This document shows positions 1 through 7,963 of a stretch of 64,000 bases of DNA, piece after piece. The notes below the pieces were generated by a model. It searched no databases, had not been told where the DNA came from, and saw only the letters and a program-made list of their open reading frames with translations. Position numbers and translations under genes: made by a program. Numbering within the stretch: the first letter of the stretch is position 1; each line of letters starts with the position of its first letter. The stretch covers positions 157,889-221,888 of the forward strand of contig CAZFVA010000001.1 in the NCBI GenBank assembly GCA_964522105.1, written 5' to 3'. This DNA comes from JAGOFO01 sp964522105. GTDB taxonomy: Bacteria > Myxococcota_A > UBA9042 > DTJE01.

Positions 1-187
1 TATGAAGGTATTCGGTACAGTCCTGCTTTATGAAAATGAAGCCTTCGCGACCGAAAAAGGCATCAACATTCGCGACGTTACCGGTAAGCAGATTATCAAC
101 GCAAATGACCTCGTGGCCGTCATCAAGAAAACGTTCACACAGATGAGAACCGATGAACCCTGCCCCGCCAGTAATCAAAACTCTCAT
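1..187 (-). CDS. UDP-glucuronate decarboxylase-like NAD-dependent epimerase/dehydratase (5' part only)
   Basis: Reading leftwards from the ATG whose complement is CAT at 185-187, an open frame runs off the window edge and gives 62 residues. It opens with MRVLITGGAGFIGSH, the Rossmann GxxGxxG dinucleotide-binding motif of extended short-chain dehydrogenases. It continues with a D-N-L-L-T-G segment at the end of beta-2, as in UDP-glucuronate decarboxylases (UXS) and UDP-glucose 4-epimerases. A good ribosome binding site (GGAGG) lies 6 bases upstream. The UXS family makes UDP-xylose for surface polysaccharide. The assignment to UXS over another NDP-sugar epimerase rests on the N-terminus only, because the catalytic YxxxK lies outside the window. 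Confidence 0.75.
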   Translation of the reverse strand, partial: MRVLITGGAGFIGSHLCERFLDDGHEVICVDNLLTGNVANVDAFFGREGFIFIKQDCTEYLH

Positions 188-299
188 TATTTCCTCCGGG
201 AGCGAACGCTTAAAACACAAGCAATACCCTGGATGGCACCAGATAATCAGCAAGCCTGTCTGCGCACGAAATCATGCCCCAGAAAGGCATCTGCGTCAA

Positions 300-1691
300 T
301 CAGTTCGGGCTTTGCGCGGCGCTTGACATCGCCTGACGGCATAGCGAAACGACCGAATCTGCAATCTGAAAAACTTCGTCGAACAAAAGGCCTTCAGTCG
401 CTGAACCGGGGTCGGTAAAGCACCCTCCGGCGTCGGCCCCGGCGCACGCCGATCTTACAGCGACAGCCGTACCGGTCGATGCCAGGCCCGACATGACCAG
501 AGCGGCAAAATGATGGCCGGTGGACATCAATTCAACAGCCGCCGATTCCAGAAACGCCGATCCGACGACCGGGTAGCCCTTCAAGGCCAGTGAAACCCCG
601 TTGAAAAACAAGGACCAGACCCGCGCCGGAAGAATGCGGGGAATCGAAGTGCCTGGATATGGACGATCGGCGATGCGACATATCTCTTCGACATCCAGAA
701 ACGCCCGGCGGGCATCGATCGGAACGTCCGGCGGCAGGTCGGAAACAAGACAGCGTTCAGACTCGGGGTCAACCGGATCAACCGAATCAGCGGAATCAAC
801 GGCCGGGCCTGTCGGGTTTCCGGTTACAGAAAGATACTCCATCCAGCCGTTGCCCAGGTCGGCTACCGCCTGAATTTCCCAGTCAGGGGAAGCAGTTCCA
901 CGCTGAAAAACGGCCCTTTCTATAAGCAGCATGCGCGGCTGACCAGCGGCAAGTGCGCGGAAAACGAACCGCCCGCGATCGACTCGATTTTCAGATTCAC
1001 GCAGCAGGGGGACGCCTTCAAAAATGCTTGTCGAGACCCCGGAAATCTTTTCGCCGGACGAAATGTACTTGGCGGCGGCCATACCGGCAAACGTCCAGAC
1101 GTCATGCGGCACGACTACGACTCCGCCGGGCATAGTCTGGCGGTATGTATAGATGACATCGGCAACACCGTCACCGGACACGTCCAGCAGGGACATCGAA
1201 ACCGACTTTCCGGAGCGGCTTAAATACCAGCCGAACGCCGGGCGCCTGTTCTGGGAAATACCGGCTGAAGGCATCACAAGAACACCGTGGATCGAGCCGT
1301 TGGCAAAGCCTGCGGCGTCGGATTCAAGGTCGACCGCAATCACCTTGTTTCTAGCCAGATGACCTGACACCGGACCGTCAAAAGCTTGCTTGAAGACGGT
1401 GACGCGCGATGGCAGCCACACAAAATTGCCGCAACTGATGTCCCTGATGCCTTCCAGCGGGCAGCGACGGCCATCGGAAAAACCGGAAACCTGATATGTG
1501 AAAGTGTCAGGGGTTTCAACAACATCAAGGACCACCAGACCGAAGGCACGTTCAACCACAGAATCCGCAGTCGATTTTTCCAGAACTATCGGCACACCTG
1601 CGGGGGCTTCAGGGACAGCGCCGAACTGGGCGACGGCCGGAACGGACCACAAAACAACGGCCGCAAATGCTGAAAAAAGTCTTGTCAGCAT
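300..1691 (-). CDS. Exported protein of unknown function with an FG-GAP-like segment
   Basis: This protein of about 463 residues has a clear Sec signal peptide (MLTRLFSAFAAVVLWSVPAVAQ) and no lipobox, so it is probably periplasmic or secreted. Around residues 170-190 it contains LLDVSGDGVADVIYTY, a calcium-loop-like motif seen in FG-GAP/VCBS-type repeats. A Cys-containing C-terminal region follows a proline-rich spacer. The ATG overlaps the stop of the upstream lipoprotein gene (ATGA), so the two are probably translationally coupled and may act together at the surface. A TTG one codon earlier is possible but less likely. I do not recognise the family. Confidence 0.7.
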   Translation of the reverse strand: MLTRLFSAFAAVVLWSVPAVAQFGAVPEAPAGVPIVLEKSTADSVVERAFGLVVLDVVETPDTFTYQVSGFSDGRRCPLEGIRDISCGNFVWLPSRVTVFKQAFDGPVSGHLARNKVIAVDLESDAAGFANGSIHGVLVMPSAGISQNRRPAFGWYLSRSGKSVSMSLLDVSGDGVADVIYTYRQTMPGGVVVVPHDVWTFAGMAAAKYISSGEKISGVSTSIFEGVPLLRESENRVDRGRFVFRALAAGQPRMLLIERAVFQRGTASPDWEIQAVADLGNGWMEYLSVTGNPTGPAVDSADSVDPVDPESERCLVSDLPPDVPIDARRAFLDVEEICRIADRPYPGTSIPRILPARVWSLFFNGVSLALKGYPVVGSAFLESAAVELMSTGHHFAALVMSGLASTGTAVAVRSACAGADAGGCFTDPGSATEGLLFDEVFQIADSVVSLCRQAMSSAAQSPN

Positions 1692-3745
1692 CAAAAAGTC
1701 CCCTGAAGAAGCGGTGTAACCGATGGATCAAAAACAGCGGCAGTACCACCGTTTCCCGCCAGATAAAGGCGCCCGCCGGGACCGGACCCGCCATCAATAT
1801 CATTGAAAACCCGCAAAGAACCTGTTTCGACCGGTGTTACGGCAGTGCCATCAAAGCCAAGCATGGCCCCGGCCCAGCCGACAGCGTACAGATCGTTTGA
1901 CTGACCGTCTGAAATCCCGCCGACACCATACAGGAACGAAGCCGGGTCTTCATAAAGCCGTTCGCAGGTCTGATCACCGCAGCGCAGAACGATGCCGTTG
2001 TCCCCGACGGCCAGCACGCTGCCATCGGCAAGGGGCGCAAGGTCGCGAATGGCCGACTGCGTGTAAGTCATGACGTCTTCAAAGGTGGAACCGTCCGGGG
2101 CCGGAAGCAGGACGAGCAGACCATTTTCACCGGCCGCAAACACACCGAGGGCGGTACGGCAGACCGACGTCACGCGGCCTGAGACCTGGGCGACAAAGTG
2201 CGGCACCATCGTCAGGTCCATTTGAAGAATCGAGCCGTCACGACCGGCCATCAGCCAGCCGGAATCGTCCATGAAGACGTCGACCAGATCTTCAACCGTG
2301 GAAGACACGATGCTGGAAACAGGTCTGACACCGTCGGAATCGGGGCCGGCGACAAAAATGACGACGCCGTCATCACCGACAACGACACCGCCATCGACGG
2401 CATTCAGGACCGACGTGACACCGGACTCAACCAGACCGAACAGGCCGGTGCGGTATTCAAGGATCAGGCCGTTGGCACCGACAAAAAGGACCTCGTCGTC
2501 AACGGTGACGTCGGGGACGGCGGTGATGGAACTCTCAACAAAAACACCATTGAAGTTCGATTCAGGGCCGGCAAAACGATCGTTCCACGTTTCATCATCA
2601 GCGTTGAACTGCACGATTGACGACATCATTCCGGCGGCAAAAAGCGTCCCGTCACCGGCATCGCCAGCGAAGGCGACAGTGCGCAGATCAGCCAGTGAAT
2701 TTACTGGACCGGCCACATCAGAAAGCTTCCAGTGAGACCCGTCCCAGTGAATTATTGCGCCACCGTTACCGACCGCCCAGACATCTGAAGAAGACGTACC
2801 GGTAACGGCATAAAGGTCACGTGCCGGTTCGGAAGAATCATCGGAAAGCTGCTGTTCCCACCTGATTGAACCAGCCTTTTTCATTACGATTGTGCCAAGA
2901 TTTCCAACGGCAAACATTGCGCCGTCAGGGGCTCTGTAGATGTCGCGCATCCATGAAAGCGTCCCGGCGATCTGCGAAGAAATCCAGACAGTTCCAGACA
3001 GTTCAAACAGCGAACCGTAAGCGCCGACGGCCCACGTCCCGCCGTTGACTTCCGAAAGCACTCCAAGCAGGTCATAGACGACGCCGGAATTCTGTTCGTC
3101 CCAGACACCATCAAGGTAGTGAACGATAGTCCCGGCGCGGCCGACCGCGTAACATTCGTCACGGGCCGGGCACGAAATGGCCAGTAGATCCTTGTCAACA
3201 GGGCTGTTCAGGTCGGCCCACACGCCGTCACGGAAACGCAGGGCAATGCCGTCCTGCCCGACAACGTAAATGGTGTCGTCGCGGCCCGCGATGGCGAAAA
3301 AGTTCTTTCTGACAGGCGGGATCGGCCCCGAAACAAACTCGCCGTTACGCAGGACCAGAACAAGACCGTTATCACCGACGGCCCACACAGACGTGTTGGC
3401 GTTGCCCCACATCCCGTTTATGTTACCGGCATCTGACATGTCAAAGACGCGGAAGGCCGGATTTGGTGGCGTGGAAGTGTCGGTATCGCCTGTGGATTCG
3501 TCGGAAGGCGGCACATCGGCGGCGACGTCGGTATCAGGCGGCAGCGAGTCAGTGGCAACGTCGACGTCAGGCGGCAGGGGCGAGTCCATGGCGGTGTCGA
3601 AGGCGACATCTGACGCGGCATCGGCGGTGACATCAAGCGTCGCGTCGTCGGAAGGCACGACAGTCGAACCGCACCCGACACCGGCGACAAGCGTCACGAC
3701 AAAAAGTGCTTTTAAGACAACCTGCAGGTACAACGCGGCCACCAT
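1691..3745 (-). CDS. Ycf48/WD-like beta-propeller lipoprotein
   Basis: The 684-residue product has a lipoprotein signal ending in LVAGVGC, then about 75 residues of Asp/Thr/Pro-rich low-complexity tether. From about residue 100 the rest is built of repeated blades containing the pattern (W/Y)AVG-x-x-G-x-(I/L), for example SVWAVGDNGLVL, ECYAVGRAGTIV and DVWAVGNGGAII. Such blades occur in Ycf48/Hcf136-like propellers and related surface proteins, which usually act as binding scaffolds. It lies 17 bases after the methyltransferase stop and overlaps the next gene by four bases, so all three may be cotranscribed. No convincing ribosome binding site precedes this ATG. The ligand is unknown. Confidence 0.75.
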   Translation of the reverse strand: MVAALYLQVVLKALFVVTLVAGVGCGSTVVPSDDATLDVTADAASDVAFDTAMDSPLPPDVDVATDSLPPDTDVAADVPPSDESTGDTDTSTPPNPAFRVFDMSDAGNINGMWGNANTSVWAVGDNGLVLVLRNGEFVSGPIPPVRKNFFAIAGRDDTIYVVGQDGIALRFRDGVWADLNSPVDKDLLAISCPARDECYAVGRAGTIVHYLDGVWDEQNSGVVYDLLGVLSEVNGGTWAVGAYGSLFELSGTVWISSQIAGTLSWMRDIYRAPDGAMFAVGNLGTIVMKKAGSIRWEQQLSDDSSEPARDLYAVTGTSSSDVWAVGNGGAIIHWDGSHWKLSDVAGPVNSLADLRTVAFAGDAGDGTLFAAGMMSSIVQFNADDETWNDRFAGPESNFNGVFVESSITAVPDVTVDDEVLFVGANGLILEYRTGLFGLVESGVTSVLNAVDGGVVVGDDGVVIFVAGPDSDGVRPVSSIVSSTVEDLVDVFMDDSGWLMAGRDGSILQMDLTMVPHFVAQVSGRVTSVCRTALGVFAAGENGLLVLLPAPDGSTFEDVMTYTQSAIRDLAPLADGSVLAVGDNGIVLRCGDQTCERLYEDPASFLYGVGGISDGQSNDLYAVGWAGAMLGFDGTAVTPVETGSLRVFNDIDGGSGPGGRLYLAGNGGTAAVFDPSVTPLLQGTF

Positions 3746-3762
3746 TTAATTGTCATTGCGGA

Positions 3763-5409
3763 TCATATCAGATGATGACTGAAAAAGGCCTCTATCGAAG
3801 CGGGAATTGTTCCGCAGACAGACAATTCATTGAGGGCGGCGCGAACGTCACATTCGGACAGCAGGGCGAAGACTTCAGGTTTCGGGACAAGGGCACGGTT
3901 CAGGTCGTTCGGCTCAAATTTATCAAGTGAATCACCGTACTTGCGCATGGACAGCGACAACATTCGACGTCCGGCGTCTGAAAACAGGTACAGAAAAAGG
4001 CAGTCAACCACGTGGGGGCACGGACCAACTTCGTAGAGGGGCGTCACCGAAGGATCTAACTGAAATCCGTGATAACACGTCATGTTAAGGGCATCACTGT
4101 AGTTCCTGATGACCTTATAGCCGCCTCGGGAAAAGACGCCAAGCAGGATCGGGGCAGATTGCCTGACTTCAGTTCTGTACCAGGGATTGCGGTGACTGGT
4201 AAGAAATCTGGTGTGATACCCGGCACTTTCACCGGCGCTTATGTAAGTTTGTGCGGCTGCGGACGGTGTACTGCCGGGACTGAACAGAAAAGTCCTGTGG
4301 CCTGCTCTGGCAAGCGCATCAAGGTCGGCCGGGGAAAAGACAGGATTTTTGATGTGCGAGCTTCTGGTGATACAGGCCGTGACGTCACTGGCCTGAAGGC
4401 CAAGTTCCCGGACCTGGTCGGCAGACAGCGCGAAAAATTCATTTGCGCCTGTCGCAATCCCACGGCTGAACCGCCCGTAATATTCCAATGGAACCATACG
4501 GTTATGGTTGAATTCAACGGCGGTGGGCTGCAAATATTTCAACCACTTGTCGGCCGGGTCAAGTGCCGAAACTGCGACACGGCTGCACGGCGATTTTTCA
4601 AGGCATCCGGGCAGATCGCCGATGTGATTGATGACGTGGAAATCTACGGCGGAGGGGGCGGACCGGTCAGAATCCCGCGACAAATCTGCGTCACCGGAAG
4701 TGCGTGGACCTGCATTCACGAGGATGATGCCGACCGACGTAATCACATCCGGGAAAACGTCCTTTTCGCAGTTCAGACTGATGATTGCCTTCAACCGCGA
4801 ATCGTTCAGCAGTTGCTGCTTAACCAGAGTCCCGTACCCGGCGTTCAGAAACTCGAGCGGCATGATGTAGGCCAGGCGGCCGCCGGGGGCGAGTTCCGAC
4901 AATGATTTCAAAAGGAACGCTGATGCGGTGTTGGTGTAACCGGAAAGACGGATGCCGAGCCTGTCTTCAAAATCCTGAAAGACCTGCTGACGCCCGGAAA
5001 ACTTCTGAAATCTCATGTACGGCGGATTGCAGACAATGTTCAGGTGCTGACGGCCCCATGTTTTGAAGTAGTCTTCCAGATGAACGTTTGCCACCGTGTC
5101 TGGATGATGCATTTTCCAGAAATCAAGTACCGTGGGATCTACTTCAGAGGCGTAAAAAGCGACATCACTCCGGCCACTTACCGCATCAAAAAAGGCCCCG
5201 TGACCAAAGCAGGGATCGTAAAGCGACTTCTGACCTGACCGCAAAACCTGGTCAACCATGAATGAAGCGACCCGTGGATCGGTGAAAAACTGACCGAACT
5301 GCTGCCGGTGTCTGCTGCTCACAGATTCGCCATATGTAGATGCAATGTCAGTCATTGTTACCAAATCAAATAAGTCGCCTCGCTTCCAGGAACGGTGCCT
5401 GCCTGACAT
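3763..5409 (-). CDS. N6-adenine DNA methyltransferase (Eco57I/TaqI-like), apparently orphan
   Basis: This 548-residue protein has a class I S-adenosylmethionine fold. Motif I is DPCFGHGAF at about residues 65-73, and the catalytic NPPY motif of gamma-type N6-adenine methyltransferases is at about 128-131. The N-terminal QFFTDPRVASFMV matches the Q-x-[FY]-T-P-x-x-[VI] segment of type I/TaqI-like enzymes. The C-terminal 300 residues lack methyltransferase motifs and would serve as target-recognition domain. No endonuclease, helicase or specificity subunit is adjacent, so it looks solitary. It could also be a fused restriction-modification protein with an unrecognised nuclease, but no PD-(D/E)xK motif is obvious. 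A second in-frame ATG at residue 19 is an alternative start. Confidence 0.8.
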   Translation of the reverse strand: MSGRHRSWKRGDLFDLVTMTDIASTYGESVSSRHRQQFGQFFTDPRVASFMVDQVLRSGQKSLYDPCFGHGAFFDAVSGRSDVAFYASEVDPTVLDFWKMHHPDTVANVHLEDYFKTWGRQHLNIVCNPPYMRFQKFSGRQQVFQDFEDRLGIRLSGYTNTASAFLLKSLSELAPGGRLAYIMPLEFLNAGYGTLVKQQLLNDSRLKAIISLNCEKDVFPDVITSVGIILVNAGPRTSGDADLSRDSDRSAPSAVDFHVINHIGDLPGCLEKSPCSRVAVSALDPADKWLKYLQPTAVEFNHNRMVPLEYYGRFSRGIATGANEFFALSADQVRELGLQASDVTACITRSSHIKNPVFSPADLDALARAGHRTFLFSPGSTPSAAAQTYISAGESAGYHTRFLTSHRNPWYRTEVRQSAPILLGVFSRGGYKVIRNYSDALNMTCYHGFQLDPSVTPLYEVGPCPHVVDCLFLYLFSDAGRRMLSLSMRKYGDSLDKFEPNDLNRALVPKPEVFALLSECDVRAALNELSVCGTIPASIEAFFSHHLI

Positions 5410-5470
5410 TACTTACAAAACCCCGGCATATCAACCACCAGGTGGCAAATGCCATTTTTGCACAAAATAC

Positions 5471-5499
5471 TTGATTACTGAACAAACGTTCAGTACACT
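5471..5499 (+). promoter_or_regulatory. SOS promoter of the imuA-imuB-dnaE2 operon
   Basis: TTGATT (5471-5476) and TACACT (5494-5499) are separated by exactly 17 bases, and the spacer is almost entirely filled by a LexA-type palindrome. Transcription would start about 35 bases before the imuA ATG. A repressor bound to the spacer would exclude RNA polymerase, as expected for a damage-inducible operon. Confidence 0.7.
5476..5495. promoter_or_regulatory. LexA-type operator (GAAC-N4-GTTC)
   Basis: A perfect inverted repeat of 8+4+8 bases with core ACTGAAC-AAAC-GTTCAGT. It matches the GAAC-N4-GTTC operator of Gram-positive LexA and is close to the CTRHAMRYBYGTTCAGS motif described for Myxococcus. 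It sits between the -35 and -10 of imuA, the classic SOS target. It may also affect the divergent methyltransferase gene, whose start lies 67 bases away. Confidence 0.75.
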
Positions 5500-5539
5500 T
5501 AAAACACTATCCCCAAATTGAATAACTGACGGGGTGACG

Positions 5540-6259
5540 ATGTCCGGCAACAGCGCAGTGGCAAAAATATTGGCCGCAATTCCGGACGGAATGGTCAGGC
5601 GGGCGGCGGCCCCGTTTGAAAAACGGCCCGGGCTGAAATCCGGGATAGGTGAACTGGATCGGGTACTTGGCGGGGGCTGGGCGCGTGGAAAGCTGAATAT
5701 TCTGGAAGCCGGGGCTTCGGCATCGACCGGGCGGACGGCCATTGCATACGCGACGGCGGCGGCTGTGACAGGACATGGATACACAGCGGCCTGGGTGGAC
5801 GGGGACGGGTCGCTTGACCCTGTAACGCTTCAGGAATCCGGGGCAAACATGAAAAGGCTGCTGTGGGTACGCGGGCCGCTTTCCGGTGAACGAACGATGA
5901 AGGCGTCACACGAAATCATCACGTCAGGGCTGTTTGAACTGCTTGTAATCAGGCCGTCGCGGGAAGGCGGCACAGGCAGTTCGGCCATGCAGTGGGCGCG
6001 ACTTTCCAGGGAAACTGAAATAACCGGCACAACGGTTCTGGTGATTGACAGGGGCGGGTTCGGGGCGGTCAGGGGGGCGGTGTCGGCCAGTTTTGAACCG
6101 CTTGAATCAATGTGGGTCGGCCAGTGGGGCCCGTGGGGATATCTGGATGGTGCCGCCGTTCTGGCGCGGACCGACGCGCCGGGCGTCATCCCGGAACAGG
6201 TACGGATCGACTCAAAGGCGGGGTACGGGTTTATGGCGGGGTACGGGAATTGCTTATGA
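5540..6259 (+). CDS. imuA: ImuA-like RecA-fold subunit of the SOS mutasome
   Basis: This 239-residue protein has the layout of ImuA/ImuA': a RecA/SulA-like core beginning GIGELDRVLGGGWARG, followed by a degenerate P-loop (GASASTGRT, with Arg in place of the canonical Lys). A Walker B-like strand (TVLVIDRGG) follows at about residue 160. ImuA proteins help recruit the ImuB-DnaE2 translesion complex and are thought to interact with RecA-type factors. The chosen ATG has a GGGGTG ribosome binding site; a GTG two codons earlier is the alternative. The stop overlaps the imuB start (ATGA). A LexA-type operator lies in its promoter, so induction by DNA damage is likely. Confidence 0.85.
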   Translation: MSGNSAVAKILAAIPDGMVRRAAAPFEKRPGLKSGIGELDRVLGGGWARGKLNILEAGASASTGRTAIAYATAAAVTGHGYTAAWVDGDGSLDPVTLQESGANMKRLLWVRGPLSGERTMKASHEIITSGLFELLVIRPSREGGTGSSAMQWARLSRETEITGTTVLVIDRGGFGAVRGAVSASFEPLESMWVGQWGPWGYLDGAAVLARTDAPGVIPEQVRIDSKAGYGFMAGYGNCL

Positions 6260-7956
6260 AAGCTTCAGTCAGACAGTCGGGGAATCTGAAAAAATCCGGG
6301 CAGATGCGGATGTTCGCGTGCCTTCTGGCACCTGCCCTGCCATTGCAGGCAATTTTGCGTTCTGAACCGGATATCTACGGAAAACCGCTGGCGTCAGTAA
6401 CGGGCGAAGGCACCGGGGCGCGCATCAACTTCGTGGCGGGACCGGCCCGCGAGCTTGGTGTCAGGGCAGGAATGACTGCGTCACAGGCCAGGTCACTGGC
6501 ACCGGGCGTCATCATCAAAAGGCCGGCGGACGGCGTGGTCAGGGCTACACATCAGGCTTTGGTCGATCTGGCACTTGCATTTTCACACTCGGTCGAAGAC
6601 ACCGGCCCCGACGTCGTCATGATGGAAGTGACCGGGCATGAACATATACATGGATCATTTGAACTGATGGGTGCGGCGGTTGCGGCGGCTGCCGACAGAA
6701 ACGGTCTGAAAGTCAGGATCGGGTTTGCGGCAGGGGCCAGACTTGCAGAAATCGCCGCCAGATCGGGCAACGGCGTCACCGTCTTCAAAAAGGGTGGCGA
6801 GCGCGACACAATCGCCCACATGGACATCCGCGTCCTGAACCCGACTCCGCGACTTCTGACCGAACTGGGGCGGCTTGGCATTCAACGGGTCGGTGCGCTG
6901 GCAGCACTGCCGGCATCGGGGATCGGCACACGGCTGGGACCGGACGGTGTCGCACTTCACAGGCTGGCATGCGGGCTCGACCAGTCGATTGTGGAAAATC
7001 CCGTCATCCTGACAGACAGATTTGAAGAATGTGTCAGCCTGGACTACTCGCTTGATAACCTGGAACCGCTGATGTTTCTGCTGTCGGGTGCGGCCGACCG
7101 GATATCGCGCCGGATGGAGATGCGCGGGCTGTGTCCCGGTGCGCTTCACCTTGTGCTGAACCTTGATACGTCGGGCATCACCGGACAGGCGAACTCTGCG
7201 GGTCCGGACGAAGCCGCTGAACACTCCGCCATAATGGCGATAACGGTCCCGGCGTCGTCGATTGCGCAAAATCCATCAACAATTTCAATGCTTTTACACA
7301 GGGCGCTCGGCAAGAATCCGCCACGCGGCGACGTGTGCGGATTTTCGCTTGTCATGGAGGCCGGACAAAGAAAGTCAGTCCAGTGCCAGTTGTTCGGACC
7401 GCCAATTCTGGAACCAGGCAAAGTCCGCGAACTGATAGGTAAATTGACTACTTTTGCCGGGGAAGGAAATGTCGGGTCACCGGACGTCATGGATTCAAAC
7501 GCGCGTGACCCGGGGACGGTCATTCCGTTTACGCCACAACCTTCTGTTTTCAAACCGGGAACACCGGCAGAAATTGCCCCGGTCCTGGGGCTGCGGCGCT
7601 TCAATCCCCCGCTGGAAGCATACGTAACGATGTCCCGGCACAGAATGGGGGCGACGCACCTGACAGGGGCTCAAGCGATCAATGGTAGACAAATGTGGTC
7701 TGCAGCGCGGACCGAAACCAACGTACCTGATGGGTACATGGCCGGGTCGGACCCGGTCCCTTCGGAAATCAGAAGTTCCGTGATTTCAGGCCACATAATC
7801 CGGGCGGCAGGACCGTGGTACGCCGATGCAGACTGGTGGACTGCGGCACCGCAGGCCGGGGCGTTTTACGACGTCGAGCTGTCGGGGCGCGGACTTTTCA
7901 GGTTATGGCACGACCTGCTGACCGACAAGTGGTTCGTCGAGGGCATCTGGGACTGA
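6256..7956 (+). CDS. imuB: ImuB, catalytically dead Y-family polymerase, clamp adaptor
   Basis: The 566-residue product is a Y-family DNA polymerase homologue of the ImuB type. The first catalytic acid is missing: the segment reads RMFACLLAPALPLQ. The usual S-x-D-E-x-x-L-D-x-(T) motif is replaced by SVEDTGPDVVMMEVTG, so the metal site is lost as in other ImuB proteins. After the palm and little-finger regions, QCQLF at residues 376-380 fits the beta-clamp-binding pentapeptide (QLxLF type). Known ImuB proteins act as hubs that bind the clamp, ImuA and DnaE2. Translation starts at an ATG overlapping the imuA stop, and dnaE2 follows after 7 bases. An upstream in-frame GTG/ATG extension inside imuA is unlikely. 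Confidence 0.9.
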   Translation: MKASVRQSGNLKKSGQMRMFACLLAPALPLQAILRSEPDIYGKPLASVTGEGTGARINFVAGPARELGVRAGMTASQARSLAPGVIIKRPADGVVRATHQALVDLALAFSHSVEDTGPDVVMMEVTGHEHIHGSFELMGAAVAAAADRNGLKVRIGFAAGARLAEIAARSGNGVTVFKKGGERDTIAHMDIRVLNPTPRLLTELGRLGIQRVGALAALPASGIGTRLGPDGVALHRLACGLDQSIVENPVILTDRFEECVSLDYSLDNLEPLMFLLSGAADRISRRMEMRGLCPGALHLVLNLDTSGITGQANSAGPDEAAEHSAIMAITVPASSIAQNPSTISMLLHRALGKNPPRGDVCGFSLVMEAGQRKSVQCQLFGPPILEPGKVRELIGKLTTFAGEGNVGSPDVMDSNARDPGTVIPFTPQPSVFKPGTPAEIAPVLGLRRFNPPLEAYVTMSRHRMGATHLTGAQAINGRQMWSAARTETNVPDGYMAGSDPVPSEIRSSVISGHIIRAAGPWYADADWWTAAPQAGAFYDVELSGRGLFRLWHDLLTDKWFVEGIWD

Positions 7957-7963
7957 CAAAATC

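Noticed and set aside
2..418. Open frame of 138 codons on the plus strand at the window start
   Set aside because: It lies antisense to the GxxGxxG epimerase start and the lipoprotein-like gene, and its codons look random; the minus-strand genes explain the region.
4069..4905. Open frame of 278 codons inside the methyltransferase gene
   Set aside because: It is antisense to a gene with clear NPPY and SAM motifs and shows no domain of its own.
3763..5409. Methyltransferase as part of a DISARM, BREX or type I restriction system
   Set aside because: No helicase, PglZ, DUF1998 or HsdR/HsdS partner is present in the window.
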